Assembly (NCBI GenBank): GCA_965279205.1 | Contig: OZ257144.1 | Span: 1,674,001 to 1,738,000 of the forward strand | Direction: 5' to 3' | Source of the DNA: UBA7672 sp965279205 | Lineage (GTDB): Bacteria > Pseudomonadota > Alphaproteobacteria > Caulobacterales > Hyphomonadaceae | DNA length: 64,000 nucleotides | Part shown: piece by piece, positions 41,431-50,277 of the stretch | Layout: every line of letters begins with the position of its first letter | Position numbering within the stretch: the stretch's first letter is position 1 | The notes under the pieces: model-generated | What the model saw: only the letters and a program-made list of their open reading frames with translations | Told to the model about the DNA's origin: nothing | Database searches by the model: none | Translations under genes and position numbers: made by a program

Positions 41431-42492
41431 CTACTTCGCAGCGAGCATCATGCGGATGATCTCTTCTGTGATCGCCGGTTCGAGGCCTTCGGTGTGGCCT
41501 TTGTCGAGGCGGGTGATGTCGGCGACGATGCGGCCGTCCTTGCAAGCGGGATAGTCGTAAATCTTCGCCGTGCCGGGGCGCGGATCGAGGCCCCAGATCT
41601 TGTTACGGTTGTCCTGCGGGCGGCCGTCGAAGACGTAGCCGGCCTTGATGTCCGCGATCTCGCGCGGGGCTGACTGAGACTTGCAGCCGAGCTTCTCGGC
41701 CCAGGGCGAGGTCTTCGGCACTCCGGCGGCGGTGTATTCGTGTTCGCCGGCTTCGTAGATGAAGGAGAACGGTTTCGCCGGTAGGACCGATGCGTCCGCC
41801 GCGAGGCCGCCTGCGGGTGGGCCGGCGGGCGGGGAAGCGGGCGAAGTTGTCGGCGCGGGAGGTGGCGGCGTGCCGCGCGGGATCGTGGCGCGGATGTCTT
41901 CGCGCTTCGAGCCGAGACGGCCGCCTGACAGCGAGACCCAGCCGTCGACGCGCTGCGTGAAGAACGGATCGGTCATGATCAGGCGGTTGGAGGTCTGGCC
42001 GCCAAACGAATGGCCGGCGAGCCAGAAGGCCTTGATGTTCTGCGGGCCGACCGCGCCTTCGACGGCTTCGACAATATTGCGCAGGTGCTGGTCGTCGCGC
42101 GGGCCCTGCCAGATGCCGCCCGGACCATACGGTGTAGCGACGACGAGCCGGTATTTTTCCTTGTAGTCCATGATCGGGAAGTAGTGGCGCTGCCAGTTGG
42201 CGATCGAGCCGCCGCCGTGAAGGTTGAGGACGAACGTTACTTCCTCGCCGGGCTTCAGGTCGCACGGATAGTCGAGGAAGTAGGCGCGGTCTTCCGTTTT
42301 CGGATCCTTCGCCGTGCCGGGCGTGGAGGTGAGTGCGCCAGGGCAGGCCGTGTCCGGGCAGTGCAGCGGCGGCGGTGACGAGCACGGAACATCAAGAAGC
42401 GTAATCGGCTTTGCGGGCGCGAAGAGCTGGCAGGCAGCAGCAACCGTCGCGGCGGTGGCGCCGGCGAGCAGGCGAAGTGTCGTGCGGATCAT
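41431..42492 (-). CDS. Exported alpha/beta hydrolase (esterase/PHB depolymerase-like)
   Basis: A protein of about 353 residues from ATG 42492; a TTG 15 bases earlier is an alternative. The N-terminus is a signal with a weak lipobox (TVAAAC). The hydrolase part has LNLHGGGSIANWQRHYF near the oxyanion hole and the nucleophile elbow WLAGHSFGGQTSN, and a late LDKGHTEGLEP with the His. This is the layout of LpqC/feruloyl-esterase-like enzymes. A long Pro/Ala/Gly-rich insert (about 205-235) sits between the elbow and the acid residue. Confidence 0.82.
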   Translation of the reverse strand: MIRTTLRLLAGATAATVAAACQLFAPAKPITLLDVPCSSPPPLHCPDTACPGALTSTPGTAKDPKTEDRAYFLDYPCDLKPGEEVTFVLNLHGGGSIANWQRHYFPIMDYKEKYRLVVATPYGPGGIWQGPRDDQHLRNIVEAVEGAVGPQNIKAFWLAGHSFGGQTSNRLIMTDPFFTQRVDGWVSLSGGRLGSKREDIRATIPRGTPPPPAPTTSPASPPAGPPAGGLAADASVLPAKPFSFIYEAGEHEYTAAGVPKTSPWAEKLGCKSQSAPREIADIKAGYVFDGRPQDNRNKIWGLDPRPGTAKIYDYPACKDGRIVADITRLDKGHTEGLEPAITEEIIRMMLAAK

Positions 42493-42681
42493 GGCGTGTT
42501 TCCCCAAGACGCCGCGCTTCCGGCGGCTTCCCTATCGACGCTAGGGCAGGCGCTGGTGTGAGGCAAGAGGCTCGTTGTGAATCTGTCCGGACAGTTTCAA
42601 AGGCCGTCCGGGCGCGGGGAGGATCGACGCACGGGGGCTTTGGGAGAAGATAGCCGGAGCGATTCATTCGGGAGTGGTTCG

Positions 42682-43556
42682 ATGCGGCTGGCGGGAGTGT
42701 TGATTGCGGCGGCGCTGATTGCGGCGCCAGTCGCGCAGGCGCAAACGACGCCGGTGCAGCGGAAGGAAGTTATCGAGGCTTTGGCCGCGGCGCTGGAGAA
42801 GAATTACGTCTATCCGGAGATTGGCGCGAAGTATGCGGCGCTGCTTCGGGAGAAGGTCGCCAGCGTCGACTACGCTGTGGCGGATGATTTCGAGTTCGCA
42901 AAGAAGGTGCAGGCTGATCTCGATACGGTGAACACGGACAGGCACCTGCGGCTGCTGGCGCCTCTGCCGCCGGCCGGTGCTGGCGGACCGCGGACCTGTT
43001 CACGAAACAGATCGATCTTGTACAGATGGAGACGGCGCAGGCCGTCATCGATGCCCGGCCTGACATGCTGATGCAAGGGCCGACGTTCCGCCCGGTGACG
43101 TCGAAGCCGGGGCAGGTGAGGCTCCAGCACTTCGCCAAGCCTTCGGCGCATCCACGGCTGGCGAACACGAAGCTCTATGTGTTGCAGTCGGGCTTCTCCG
43201 GGTCGGCGGCGGAGCACTTCCTGCTGGAGGTGAAGATGTCGGGGCGCGGGAAGCTGATTGGCGAGACGAGCGCGGGGGCCGGGCATTTCGGCTTTCCCGT
43301 GGACCTGCCGAACGGATTCTCGACCTTCATTCCGGCGGGTCGAACGTTTGATCCGAAGACTGACTGGGACTGGGAAGGAAAGGGCGTCGCGCCGGGTGTG
43401 GCCGTTCCTGCGGCCGAGGCGCTGGTGGCAGCGCTGAAGGATGCGGGTGTGGCGCAGGCCGAGGCTGAGGCGCTGGACGCCAAGGTCGGCTTTGTGATGC
43501 CGAAACGGGGGCCGGGTGGCGCTCCGGTGATCGTGCGGGTTCCTGCGCCGGGTTGA
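42682..43556 (+). pseudogene. S41 family peptidase (IRBP-type), frameshifted and internally deleted
   Basis: The first frame opens at ATG 42682 (GGGAG seven bases upstream) with a signal peptide ending AQA and an IRBP-like N-terminal domain (ALEKNYVYPEIGAKYAALLR, then LDTVNTDRHLRLLA). It leaves frame near 42,970-43,020. The C-terminal half continues in the next frame to 43556 with YVLQSGFSGSAAEHF (catalytic Ser region), KLIGETSAGAGHF and WEGKGVAPGVAVPA. The stretch between is too short to hold the usual S41 core with its DLRxNxGG block. One deletion of a length not divisible by three would explain both features. Confidence 0.75.
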
Positions 43557-43647
43557 GCACGGCAAGATCATGCCTGACGGGCCATTAATTGGTCCGTTTC
43601 CTTGCACATATTGACCTTCCGCTGCCGCCCGCGTAGAAGCCCCGCCC

Positions 43648-43728
43648 ATGCAACGTTCGTTTTTCAAGCGCTATTGGAAGACCATTATCCCCGCGGGGCT
43701 GATGGCGCGCTTGGCTTTTACGAACTAG
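43648..43728 (+). CDS. Possible 26-codon leader peptide upstream of asd
   Basis: A short frame from ATG 43648 to TAG 43728, 82 bases before the likely asd start. It encodes 26 residues including Lys-Thr-Ile-Ile (codons 11-14), three of the amino acids made through Asd. It is followed by a strong GC-rich hairpin at about 43748-43771 (GCCCC/GGGGC arms enclosing CCGG-AAA-CCGG). This is the layout of an attenuator. No U tract follows the hairpin and the ribosome site is weak, so the case is thin. Confidence 0.2.
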   Translation: MQRSFFKRYWKTIIPAGLMARLAFTN

Positions 43729-43810
43729 CCACAAGCCCGCCGACCAGCCCCGCCGGAAACCGGATGGGGCAGAGATGGCCCCGTCTCCCGGCTCAAGAGG
43801 AGACTACCCC

Positions 43811-44875
43811 GTGACCCAGGCCAGCCAGACCGCGCATCGTGCCGGTGATTTGGGTAGCTCCAGCGCGGGCGTTGGTGTGAAGACGGTCGCCGTCATCGGC
43901 GCGACCGGAGCGGTTGGCGCGGAGATGCTGCGCTGCCTCGAGCAGTCGATCTATCCGACGGGGACGCTGAAAGCGTTCGCGTCCGAACGTTCGGCGGGCA
44001 AGCGGTTCAAGTTCCGCGGCAAGGACGTGGAGATGCAGGTGCTGACGGACGATGCGTTCGTCGGCTGTGACGTGGCGCTGTTCGCGTCGGAGACGGACAT
44101 CTCGAAGAAGTATGTGCCGCTCGCGGCGGCGGCAGGCGCTTATGCGATCGACAACTCGTCGGCGTTCCGTATGGACCCAGCCGTGCCTCTCGTGGTGCCG
44201 GAAGTGAATGGTTACGAGATCAAGCCGTCGCAGAAGATCTACGCCAATCCCAACTGCGTTGCGGCGATCATGGTAATGGCGCTGTGGCCGCTGCACCAGG
44301 CGGGCAAGCTGAAGCGCGTGATCGCGTCGACCTACCAGTCGGCGTCGGGCGCGGGGCGGCCGGCGATGGACGAGCTGGAAGAGGCGACGCGCGCCTACCT
44401 GAAAGGCGAGACCTACGAGCACAAGGTGCTGCCGCATCCGTATGCGTTCAACCTGTTCAGCCACAACACGGCGATCGGCGACGATGGCTACAACGGCGAG
44501 GAGCAGAAGGTGGTCAAGGAACTGCGCAAGATCATGAACCTGCCAGAGCTGCGCGTTGGCGTGACGTGCGTGCGCGTGCCGGTTCTGCGGGCGCATTCGA
44601 TGGCGATCACGGCGGAGTTCGCGGACAAGGTGTCGGTGGATGCCGCACGGGCGATCCTGTCGAAGGCGCCGGGCGTGAAGATTGTCGACGATCGCGTGAA
44701 GAACCACTTCCCCATGCCGGTAGAATCGAGCGGGCAGAATGACGTGCTGGTCGGCCGCATCCGCGAGGATGTGTCGGACCCGACGGGCCATTCACTGTCG
44801 CTGTTCATCTCGGGCGACCAGCTCCTCAAGGGCGCAGCCCTCAACGCGGTGCAAATCGCGGAACGGCTGGTGTAA
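43811..44875 (+). CDS. asd: Aspartate-semialdehyde dehydrogenase
   Basis: Asd reduces aspartyl phosphate to aspartate semialdehyde, the branch point to Lys, Met, Thr and Ile. I prefer the GTG at 43811, eight bases after GAGGAG, giving 354 residues; an ATG at 43775 is possible. The NADP fold has VAVIGATGAVGAEMLRCL, followed by ERSAGKRFKF. The catalytic Cys is in YANPNCVAAIMVMALWPL, TYQSASGAGRPAMDEL is the phosphate loop and VRVPVLRAHSMAI holds the active His. The N-terminus has about 20 extra residues compared with the usual family start. Confidence 0.95.
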   Translation: MTQASQTAHRAGDLGSSSAGVGVKTVAVIGATGAVGAEMLRCLEQSIYPTGTLKAFASERSAGKRFKFRGKDVEMQVLTDDAFVGCDVALFASETDISKKYVPLAAAAGAYAIDNSSAFRMDPAVPLVVPEVNGYEIKPSQKIYANPNCVAAIMVMALWPLHQAGKLKRVIASTYQSASGAGRPAMDELEEATRAYLKGETYEHKVLPHPYAFNLFSHNTAIGDDGYNGEEQKVVKELRKIMNLPELRVGVTCVRVPVLRAHSMAITAEFADKVSVDAARAILSKAPGVKIVDDRVKNHFPMPVESSGQNDVLVGRIREDVSDPTGHSLSLFISGDQLLKGAALNAVQIAERLV

Positions 44876-44877
44876 TC

Positions 44878-45552
44878 ATGCATGTCGGTTTGATCGGCGG
44901 CATCGGGCCCGCAGCCACGGAGTTCTATTACCGTGGCCTGACGCGCGCGTTTGCCGCCGCGAACCGCAAGCTTGAGCTGACCATCTGCAATGCAGACGTG
45001 CGCGAGATGACGGGCAATCTCGGCGCTGGCAACCGGCAGGGGCAGGCCGAGATCTTCGCTGGACTGATCGGACGCATGAAGGCGGCGGGAGCGAAGGCTG
45101 CCGCCGTTACGTCGATGGGCGGGCATTTCTGCATCAAAGAGCTGATGGCGATTTCGCCGCTGCCATTGATCAACGCGATCCCGGAGCTTGATGCCTATTT
45201 TGGAAAGATGGGCGTGAAGCGCATCGGGATTCTCGGTTCCGGCGTCGTGATGCAGTCGAAATTCTACGGCGGTGTCACCTCGGTCGAGATCGCCGCTCCG
45301 AAAGGCACCGACCTTGATGAGGTGGGCAAGCGCTACCTGGCGCTTGCCATGGCCGCCGTTGCGACTGACGAAGACCGGCGCTTCTTCCGTGAAGCAGGCC
45401 GCAAGCTGGTGGACGAGCAAGGTGCGGACGTGATCGTGCTGTCCGGCACCGATCTCTTCCTCGCCTTCGATGGAACTGATCCGGGCTACCGACTGGCGGA
45501 CGCCGCAGATATTCATATTGGCGCGATCGTACGCGCCGCGATGCAGGACTGA
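44878..45552 (+). CDS. Aspartate/glutamate racemase family protein lacking both catalytic cysteines
   Basis: A 224-residue protein that follows the Asp/Glu racemase pattern: GLIGGIGPAATEFYYRGL at the start, then ADVREM, and GVKRIGILGSGVVMQSKFY in the second half. The two catalytic Cys are replaced. The first site, normally CNTxH, reads AVTSMGGHF, with Ser at the Cys position; the second, normally GCTE, reads LSGTDLFLAF, with Gly. It begins 2 bases after asd and ends 3 bases before the DAHP synthase gene, so it is co-transcribed with both. It is either a non-racemase using the fold differently or inactive. Confidence 0.85.
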   Translation: MHVGLIGGIGPAATEFYYRGLTRAFAAANRKLELTICNADVREMTGNLGAGNRQGQAEIFAGLIGRMKAAGAKAAAVTSMGGHFCIKELMAISPLPLINAIPELDAYFGKMGVKRIGILGSGVVMQSKFYGGVTSVEIAAPKGTDLDEVGKRYLALAMAAVATDEDRRFFREAGRKLVDEQGADVIVLSGTDLFLAFDGTDPGYRLADAADIHIGAIVRAAMQD

Positions 45553-45555
45553 CCT

Positions 45556-46983
45556 ATGCGTGATCGTATCGATGCGGGCTTCGGCGATAGCGAGCCCTCG
45601 AAGCAGATGATGGCCGAGGACATGGCCCGCGACTGGTCGCCAGCTTCGTGGAGGGCGAAGCCCGCCTTGCATATCCCGGCAGACTATCCAGACGCGCGCA
45701 AGCTTGAAGCTGTCGAGAAACAGCTGTCGAACTATCCGCCGCTGGTGTTCGCCGGTGAAGCACGGACGCTGATGGCGCGGCTGGGCGACGTCGCGCAGGG
45801 TAAGGCCTTCCTGCTGCAGGGCGGGGACTGCGCGGAGAGCTTCAAGGAATTCCATCCGAACAATATCCGCGACACATTCCGCCTGATCCTGCAGATGGCG
45901 GCCGCGATGACGTTCGCGGGCGGCAAGCCTGTCGTGAAGGTCGGGCGGATCGCGGGGCAGTTCGCCAAGCCGCGTTCGGCGCCGACGGAGACGATCGATG
46001 GCGTGACGCTGCCCAGCTATCGTGGCGACAACATCAACGGAATGGAGTTCACGCCGGAAGCGCGCGTGCCGGACCCACAGCGGCTGGTGCAGGCCTATTC
46101 GCAATCGGCGGCGACGCTGAACCTGCTGCGTGCGTTCGCGCAGGGTGGTTACGCCTCGCTCGCCAACGTGCACCGTTGGATGCTCGGGTTCGTAGAGCGC
46201 TCACCCGCGGCCGAGCGCTACAGGGCCCTTGCTACACGCATTTCTGACGCGATGGACTTCATGGCGGCCTGCGGCATCACGCCGGAGACGACGCCGGCGC
46301 TGTCGCAGACGGAATTCTACACGAGCCACGAGGCGTTGCTGCTCGGATACGAGCAGGCGATGACGCGGGAGGACTCGACGCGTCCGGGCGAGTTCTACGA
46401 CACGGGCGCGCACATGGTGTGGATCGGCGATCGCACGCGGCAGCTGGATGGCGCGCATGTGGAATTCTGCCGGGGCATTCGCAATCCCGTGGGCATGAAG
46501 TGCGGGCCGTCGCTGGCGCCGGATGACATGTTGCGGCTGATCGACAGGCTGAACCCAGACAACATTCCGGGGCGGCTGACGCTGATCGCACGGTTTGGGT
46601 CTGACAAGATCGCGGATGGGCTGCCTAAGCTGGTGAAGGCGGTGCAGAAGCACGGCGCGACGGTGGTGTGGTCGTCGGACCCGATGCACGGGAATATCGA
46701 GAAGACCAATTCTGGCTACAAGACGCGGCCGTTCGACCGCATCCTTGGCGAGGTGAAGTCGTTCATCGACATCGTCGAAGGCGAAGGCGCGCATGCGGGC
46801 GGCGTTCACCTGGAGATGACCGGGCAGGATGTGACGGAGTGCACGGGCGGGTCTCACCAGCTCACGGCGATGGACCTGCAGGACCGCTATCACACGCACT
46901 GCGATCCGCGGCTCAATAACGAGCAGGCGCTGGACCTGGCTTTCCTGCTGGCCGAGAAGCTGGCGGCGAAGCGGAAGGGGTAA
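45556..46983 (+). CDS. aroG: 3-deoxy-7-phosphoheptulonate synthase, class II
   Basis: This enzyme condenses phosphoenolpyruvate and erythrose 4-phosphate to start aromatic amino acid synthesis. The 475-residue sequence is the plant/actinobacterial class II form: YPPLVFAGEARTLMARLGDV, LLQGGDCAESFKEFHPNNIR, VKVGRIAGQFAKPRS, and WSSDPMHGNIEKTNSGYKT with HLEMTGQDVTECTGGS. The two Cys of the metal site region are present. Start at ATG 45556 is 3 bases after the racemase-like gene; internal ATGs at 45607/45610 are possible. Class II enzymes are usually feedback regulated, but the N-terminal part gives no clear allosteric hint. Confidence 0.95.
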   Translation: MRDRIDAGFGDSEPSKQMMAEDMARDWSPASWRAKPALHIPADYPDARKLEAVEKQLSNYPPLVFAGEARTLMARLGDVAQGKAFLLQGGDCAESFKEFHPNNIRDTFRLILQMAAAMTFAGGKPVVKVGRIAGQFAKPRSAPTETIDGVTLPSYRGDNINGMEFTPEARVPDPQRLVQAYSQSAATLNLLRAFAQGGYASLANVHRWMLGFVERSPAAERYRALATRISDAMDFMAACGITPETTPALSQTEFYTSHEALLLGYEQAMTREDSTRPGEFYDTGAHMVWIGDRTRQLDGAHVEFCRGIRNPVGMKCGPSLAPDDMLRLIDRLNPDNIPGRLTLIARFGSDKIADGLPKLVKAVQKHGATVVWSSDPMHGNIEKTNSGYKTRPFDRILGEVKSFIDIVEGEGAHAGGVHLEMTGQDVTECTGGSHQLTAMDLQDRYHTHCDPRLNNEQALDLAFLLAEKLAAKRKG

Positions 46984-46987
46984 TGTC

Positions 46988-47353
46988 GTGAAGCTTTTGC
47001 TCCCGGTGATTGCGGTTCTGGCGCTGGCTGGCTGTGACGCGGGAGCGCCGGGCGAAGCGGGGGCGCTGACCGCGATTCCGAAAGCATTTGTCGGGACGTG
47101 GGAGATCGATCCGGGCGCGTGCGGGTCAGGCAGCGATACACGGGTGACGGTGTCGGAAACAGAACTTCAACTTCCGCAATCCGCTGTCGCGGTGAAGAAG
47201 GTCGTGCCGGACGGCGAAACAGCTGTCCGCGTGGACGGCGCGTTTACCGGTGGGGGCGATACTTGGAATGGGTCGGTGCGGCTGGAGCTGGCAGGTGAGC
47301 AGCTGATTGTCGTGAATGGCGCGATGGTGTCGCCGCGCGTGAAGTGCCGGTAA
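46988..47353 (+). CDS. Small lipoprotein
   Basis: A 121-residue lipoprotein starting with GTG 46988, four bases after the DAHP synthase stop. The signal MKLLLPVIAVLALAGC has a clean lipobox (LAGC, Cys16). The mature part looks like a small beta barrel: FVGTWEIDPGACGSGSDTRV near the start, then short strands to the end VSPRVKCR. It has no known family. Likely exported to the periplasm or outer membrane. Confidence 0.65.
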   Translation: MKLLLPVIAVLALAGCDAGAPGEAGALTAIPKAFVGTWEIDPGACGSGSDTRVTVSETELQLPQSAVAVKKVVPDGETAVRVDGAFTGGGDTWNGSVRLELAGEQLIVVNGAMVSPRVKCR

Positions 47354-47464
47354 CGTTCTGGCATTCGGGCTCGCAATCGCGCGCCTGCAATCCATGTCTG
47401 GAGCAGAACGCCGACGCAGTCTAAAGAGGCTGGGATCGGCTTTGCGCCAGAGAAGGGTTCACCC

Positions 47465-47932
47465 ATGAAAAGCTTTGTCCTTGCAGCGGCTGCAGGCTTG
47501 GTCGTCGCGGCTTGCGCTTCGACGCCGGAAGAGGCCAAGCCGATGACGCTCGACCAGATGGTGATCGGCAAGTGGACCTGCGAAACGTCGTCCGACGGCA
47601 TGAACATCAAGGCGACGTTGGACTACGTCGCGGGCGGCAAGTCGACCTATGTCACCAACGTCAATGGCGACGCCGGCGGCATGAAGATCGAGATGACGGG
47701 CAATGGCGATGCGGTGTGGGCGGTACAGCCGGACGGCAAGCTGACTGAGACGATCAAGACCCTGAAGGTCACGGCCGGCAAGATGAATGGCAACGACGTG
47801 CCGCCGGCAATGCTGCAGAGCATGGTCGAGGGCATGCTGGTCGGCCAGTCGTCAACCTCGACAGTCACGATGTCCGGCGGCGCGATGGTGCTGACGGACG
47901 CAGACGGCGTCGTCACGAACTGCGCGCGTTAG
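47465..47932 (+). CDS. Small lipoprotein
   Basis: A 155-residue lipoprotein: signal MKSFVLAAAAGLVVAAC, Cys17. The mature part begins with an acidic linker and then MVIGKWTCETSSDGMNIKAT, YVAGGKSTYVTNVNGDAGG and VTMSGGAMVLTDADGVVTNC, a lipocalin-like layout similar to the gene before it. The two Cys (about 39 and 153) could form a disulfide. The function is unknown. Confidence 0.7.
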   Translation: MKSFVLAAAAGLVVAACASTPEEAKPMTLDQMVIGKWTCETSSDGMNIKATLDYVAGGKSTYVTNVNGDAGGMKIEMTGNGDAVWAVQPDGKLTETIKTLKVTAGKMNGNDVPPAMLQSMVEGMLVGQSSTSTVTMSGGAMVLTDADGVVTNCAR

Positions 47933-48028
47933 CGCGCTGATCGAGGGTGTTCTTTCCGGAATTCGTTGAAAGGCGCGTTGCGCGCAGCCCCGGCTTGCCC
48001 CATCTGAGGGAAAACCGGGGACGCGACC

Positions 48029-48382
48029 GTGGCGAAGAAGTTCAAAATCCGCGCAGAAGACCTAAAGCCGCTCGCCAAAGGCCATGGCGGCTGCATCGCG
48101 ACCGACATGATCACAGTGAAGGGAAAGCCAGTCGGGTTCATGTACCGCGAGAAGACGACGGACAATGATGCTGACAGTGGTTGGCGCTTCATGTCCGGTC
48201 TCGAAGACCAGGACTACATGGACGAGCCGGACAATCACGGCATCTACGACGTCAACACGATTGCCAATTGCGATCCGACAATAATTCCATTTCTCGACTC
48301 CCCGCCGGGCAGCGTGTTCGAGCGAACGCCCGGCGCTTCGAAATTCCGGGTAGTTGACGACTGGGAGCCGCCCGAGGACTAA
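48029..48382 (+). CDS. DUF2185 domain protein
   Basis: A 117-residue acidic protein starting at GTG 48029. It closely fits DUF2185: HGGCIATDMITVKGKPVGFM, then DSGWRFMSGLEDQDYMDEPD, then YDVNTIANCDPTIIPFLDSP and FERTPG. This domain is found in immunity proteins of polymorphic toxin systems and as stand-alone proteins. No toxin gene is adjacent, so a free-standing housekeeping-type copy is more likely. Confidence 0.85.
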   Translation: MAKKFKIRAEDLKPLAKGHGGCIATDMITVKGKPVGFMYREKTTDNDADSGWRFMSGLEDQDYMDEPDNHGIYDVNTIANCDPTIIPFLDSPPGSVFERTPGASKFRVVDDWEPPED

Positions 48383-48442
48383 ACCGGCAAAACCGCCAGA
48401 GACTGACCACACGCGCACGCAAGATGCGCGACGGAGTTACCC

Positions 48443-49813
48443 ATGACCGCCGCCTCACGCCTGCCTGCCTGGGCAAGGCCGAAAGACATGCTCGACCTCA
48501 CCCGGCTTGCTGTGCCGGTCGCGATCTCGCGCGCGTCGTTCATGCTGATGTCGCTGACGGATGCCGTGCTGCTGGGACGCTATGCGCCCGGCGAGCTGCC
48601 GTTCGTGCTCAATGGCTGGCTGCCAATTGGCGTCATGTTCGGCTTCGGTATGGGGCTGATGATCGGCGTTCAGGTGCTGACAGCCGAGCTGAACGGCGCA
48701 GGCAAGGGCGCGGAGACAGGGCGCATCTTTCGCCGCGGTGTCGCTGTGGGCCTGATCTATGGCGTGCTGGCGATGGGTGTTTGCATAGTAGTTGCGCGGC
48801 CCCTATTGGATCTCGTCGGCTTCGATGCAGCGCTTGCTGAGGCGACCACTCAGTGCACGCATATCCTCGCCTATGGCGCGGTTGCCCACATGGTGGGTCT
48901 CGCATGCCAGAGCTATCTCGAAGCGCTGCGCAAGCCGAACATCGCGACCGCGATCAACATGGTGGCGGTACTGTTCAACCTGGTCGTCGGCCTCATGCTG
49001 GTGCCGGACCATGGCGCAATCGGCGTTGTCTGGGCGACGACCGGTTCGCGCTGGTTCACGCTGGTCTGTTTTCTCGTCGCTGTCGTTTTCCTGACGCCGG
49101 CCTTCCGGCCGGCGCCCAGGGCGCCGGCGGGTGAGTTCAAGCGGCAGAACATGGTGGGCATCGGTACCGGCGTCGCCAACATCGCCGAGTGGGGCTCATT
49201 CAACATGACGTTCGTGATCGCGACGCTGGTCTCGATCGATAGCGGAACGGTCTACGGTCTTACCGTCCAGATGATGGGCGTGATCTTCATGATCTATGTC
49301 GGGATGGGCACAGCCACGAGCGTGCGGGTCGCGGAACGTTTTGGGCGCGGTGATGCAGTGGGCGTGCGCGAAGCTTCACGCCTTGGCGTTGTGGCGTCGA
49401 TCGCGCTTGGATTGCTGATGGCGCTGATCCTTGTCCTCCTGCGCGACCCCATCGCGGTGACGTGGCTCGACGGATCTGAGGTCGGTTCGGCGGGCGCTCA
49501 TCTCGTGCCAACGCTGTCGCTGATGCTGGCGGCGGTTGCTTTGGTGACGATCTTCGATGGTCTCCAGGCCGTGGGATCGATGGCGCTGCGTGCGCAAGAT
49601 GTCGTGTGGATGCCGACGGCCATCCATGTCGGCAGCTACGTCTTCGTGATGCTTCCGCTTTGCTGGTGGCTGGCGCTGCACGCCGGATATGGCGTGTGGG
49701 GTGTCGTGATCGGCATTTCGGTAGCCTCGATCCTCGCCGGGTTGGGGCAGGTGCTGGCGCTGGAATGGAAAGCGGCGCGCGGCGTCCGTGAAGGACTTCC
49801 GCGCGCCGCGTAA
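48443..49813 (+). CDS. MATE family efflux transporter
   Basis: A 456-residue multidrug/metabolite extruder, cation-coupled, with twelve predicted membrane spans in two repeats. The N-terminal half has LTRLAVPVAISRASFMLMSLTDAVLLGRY and GFGMGLMIGVQVLTAEL with NGAGKGAETGRIFRRG. The second half repeats the pattern (MYVGMGTATSVRVAERFGRG region, about 277-300). The ATG at 48443 gives the normal family length. Substrates are unknown. Confidence 0.92.
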   Translation: MTAASRLPAWARPKDMLDLTRLAVPVAISRASFMLMSLTDAVLLGRYAPGELPFVLNGWLPIGVMFGFGMGLMIGVQVLTAELNGAGKGAETGRIFRRGVAVGLIYGVLAMGVCIVVARPLLDLVGFDAALAEATTQCTHILAYGAVAHMVGLACQSYLEALRKPNIATAINMVAVLFNLVVGLMLVPDHGAIGVVWATTGSRWFTLVCFLVAVVFLTPAFRPAPRAPAGEFKRQNMVGIGTGVANIAEWGSFNMTFVIATLVSIDSGTVYGLTVQMMGVIFMIYVGMGTATSVRVAERFGRGDAVGVREASRLGVVASIALGLLMALILVLLRDPIAVTWLDGSEVGSAGAHLVPTLSLMLAAVALVTIFDGLQAVGSMALRAQDVVWMPTAIHVGSYVFVMLPLCWWLALHAGYGVWGVVIGISVASILAGLGQVLALEWKAARGVREGLPRAA

Positions 49814-49885
49814 GAGCCCCGCCATTCGTCCGCATGTAGCGAGCAGGCAGACGGGTAGGGCTCCATTCTGTCCCCGTGGAAGGGG

Positions 49886-50155
49886 CTATTTCAAATCCTT
49901 CATCGCAGCCGCCGGCTTGAATGCGGCGGAGGTGCGGGCAGGGATATGGATCGTGTTGCCGGTTGCGGGGTTGCGGCCCTCGCGCGCAGCGCGTGTCTTG
50001 GCGACGAAAGTGCCGAAGCCCGAGATCGCAACCTGCTCACCTTTGCGCAAGTTCGCGGAGATCGTGTCGAACACGGCGTCGACTAGACGGGTCGCTTCCG
50101 TGTTCTTCAGACCGGTCGAGTCCGAGATGGACTTGATGAGGTCGGACTTGTTCAT
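49886..50155 (-). CDS. hup: HU family DNA-binding protein
   Basis: An 89-residue histone-like protein that bends and packages DNA. The ATG at 50155 has AGGAGG six bases upstream; the longer frame to 50296 is not needed. NKSDLIKSISDSTGLKNTEA is the typical start, ISGFGTFVAKTRAARE forms the beta arm and GRNPATGNTIHIPARTSAAF is the DNA-contacting tip with its conserved Pro. The last residues (KPAAAMKDLK) match HU rather than IHF. Confidence 0.95.
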   Translation of the reverse strand: MNKSDLIKSISDSTGLKNTEATRLVDAVFDTISANLRKGEQVAISGFGTFVAKTRAAREGRNPATGNTIHIPARTSAAFKPAAAMKDLK

Positions 50156-50277
50156 GAGGCCCCTCCTGATCAGGAAACGGCCGCTTTCGCGGTTACGCTT
50201 TTGATCAGGCTGCGACTGCAACGATTCTACAATCCCGAATCTCGTCCGGATTTGGGGAAAAAGCCCGAAAACGTGGC

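Noticed and set aside
44488..46173. 561-codon minus-strand open frame across asd, the racemase-like gene and the DAHP synthase gene
   Set aside because: Antisense to three well-supported genes; arginine- and histidine-rich shadow translation.
48029..48382. DUF2185 protein as an immunity protein of a toxin system
   Set aside because: No toxin, secretion or repeat gene is adjacent; the neighbours are a lipoprotein and a MATE transporter.
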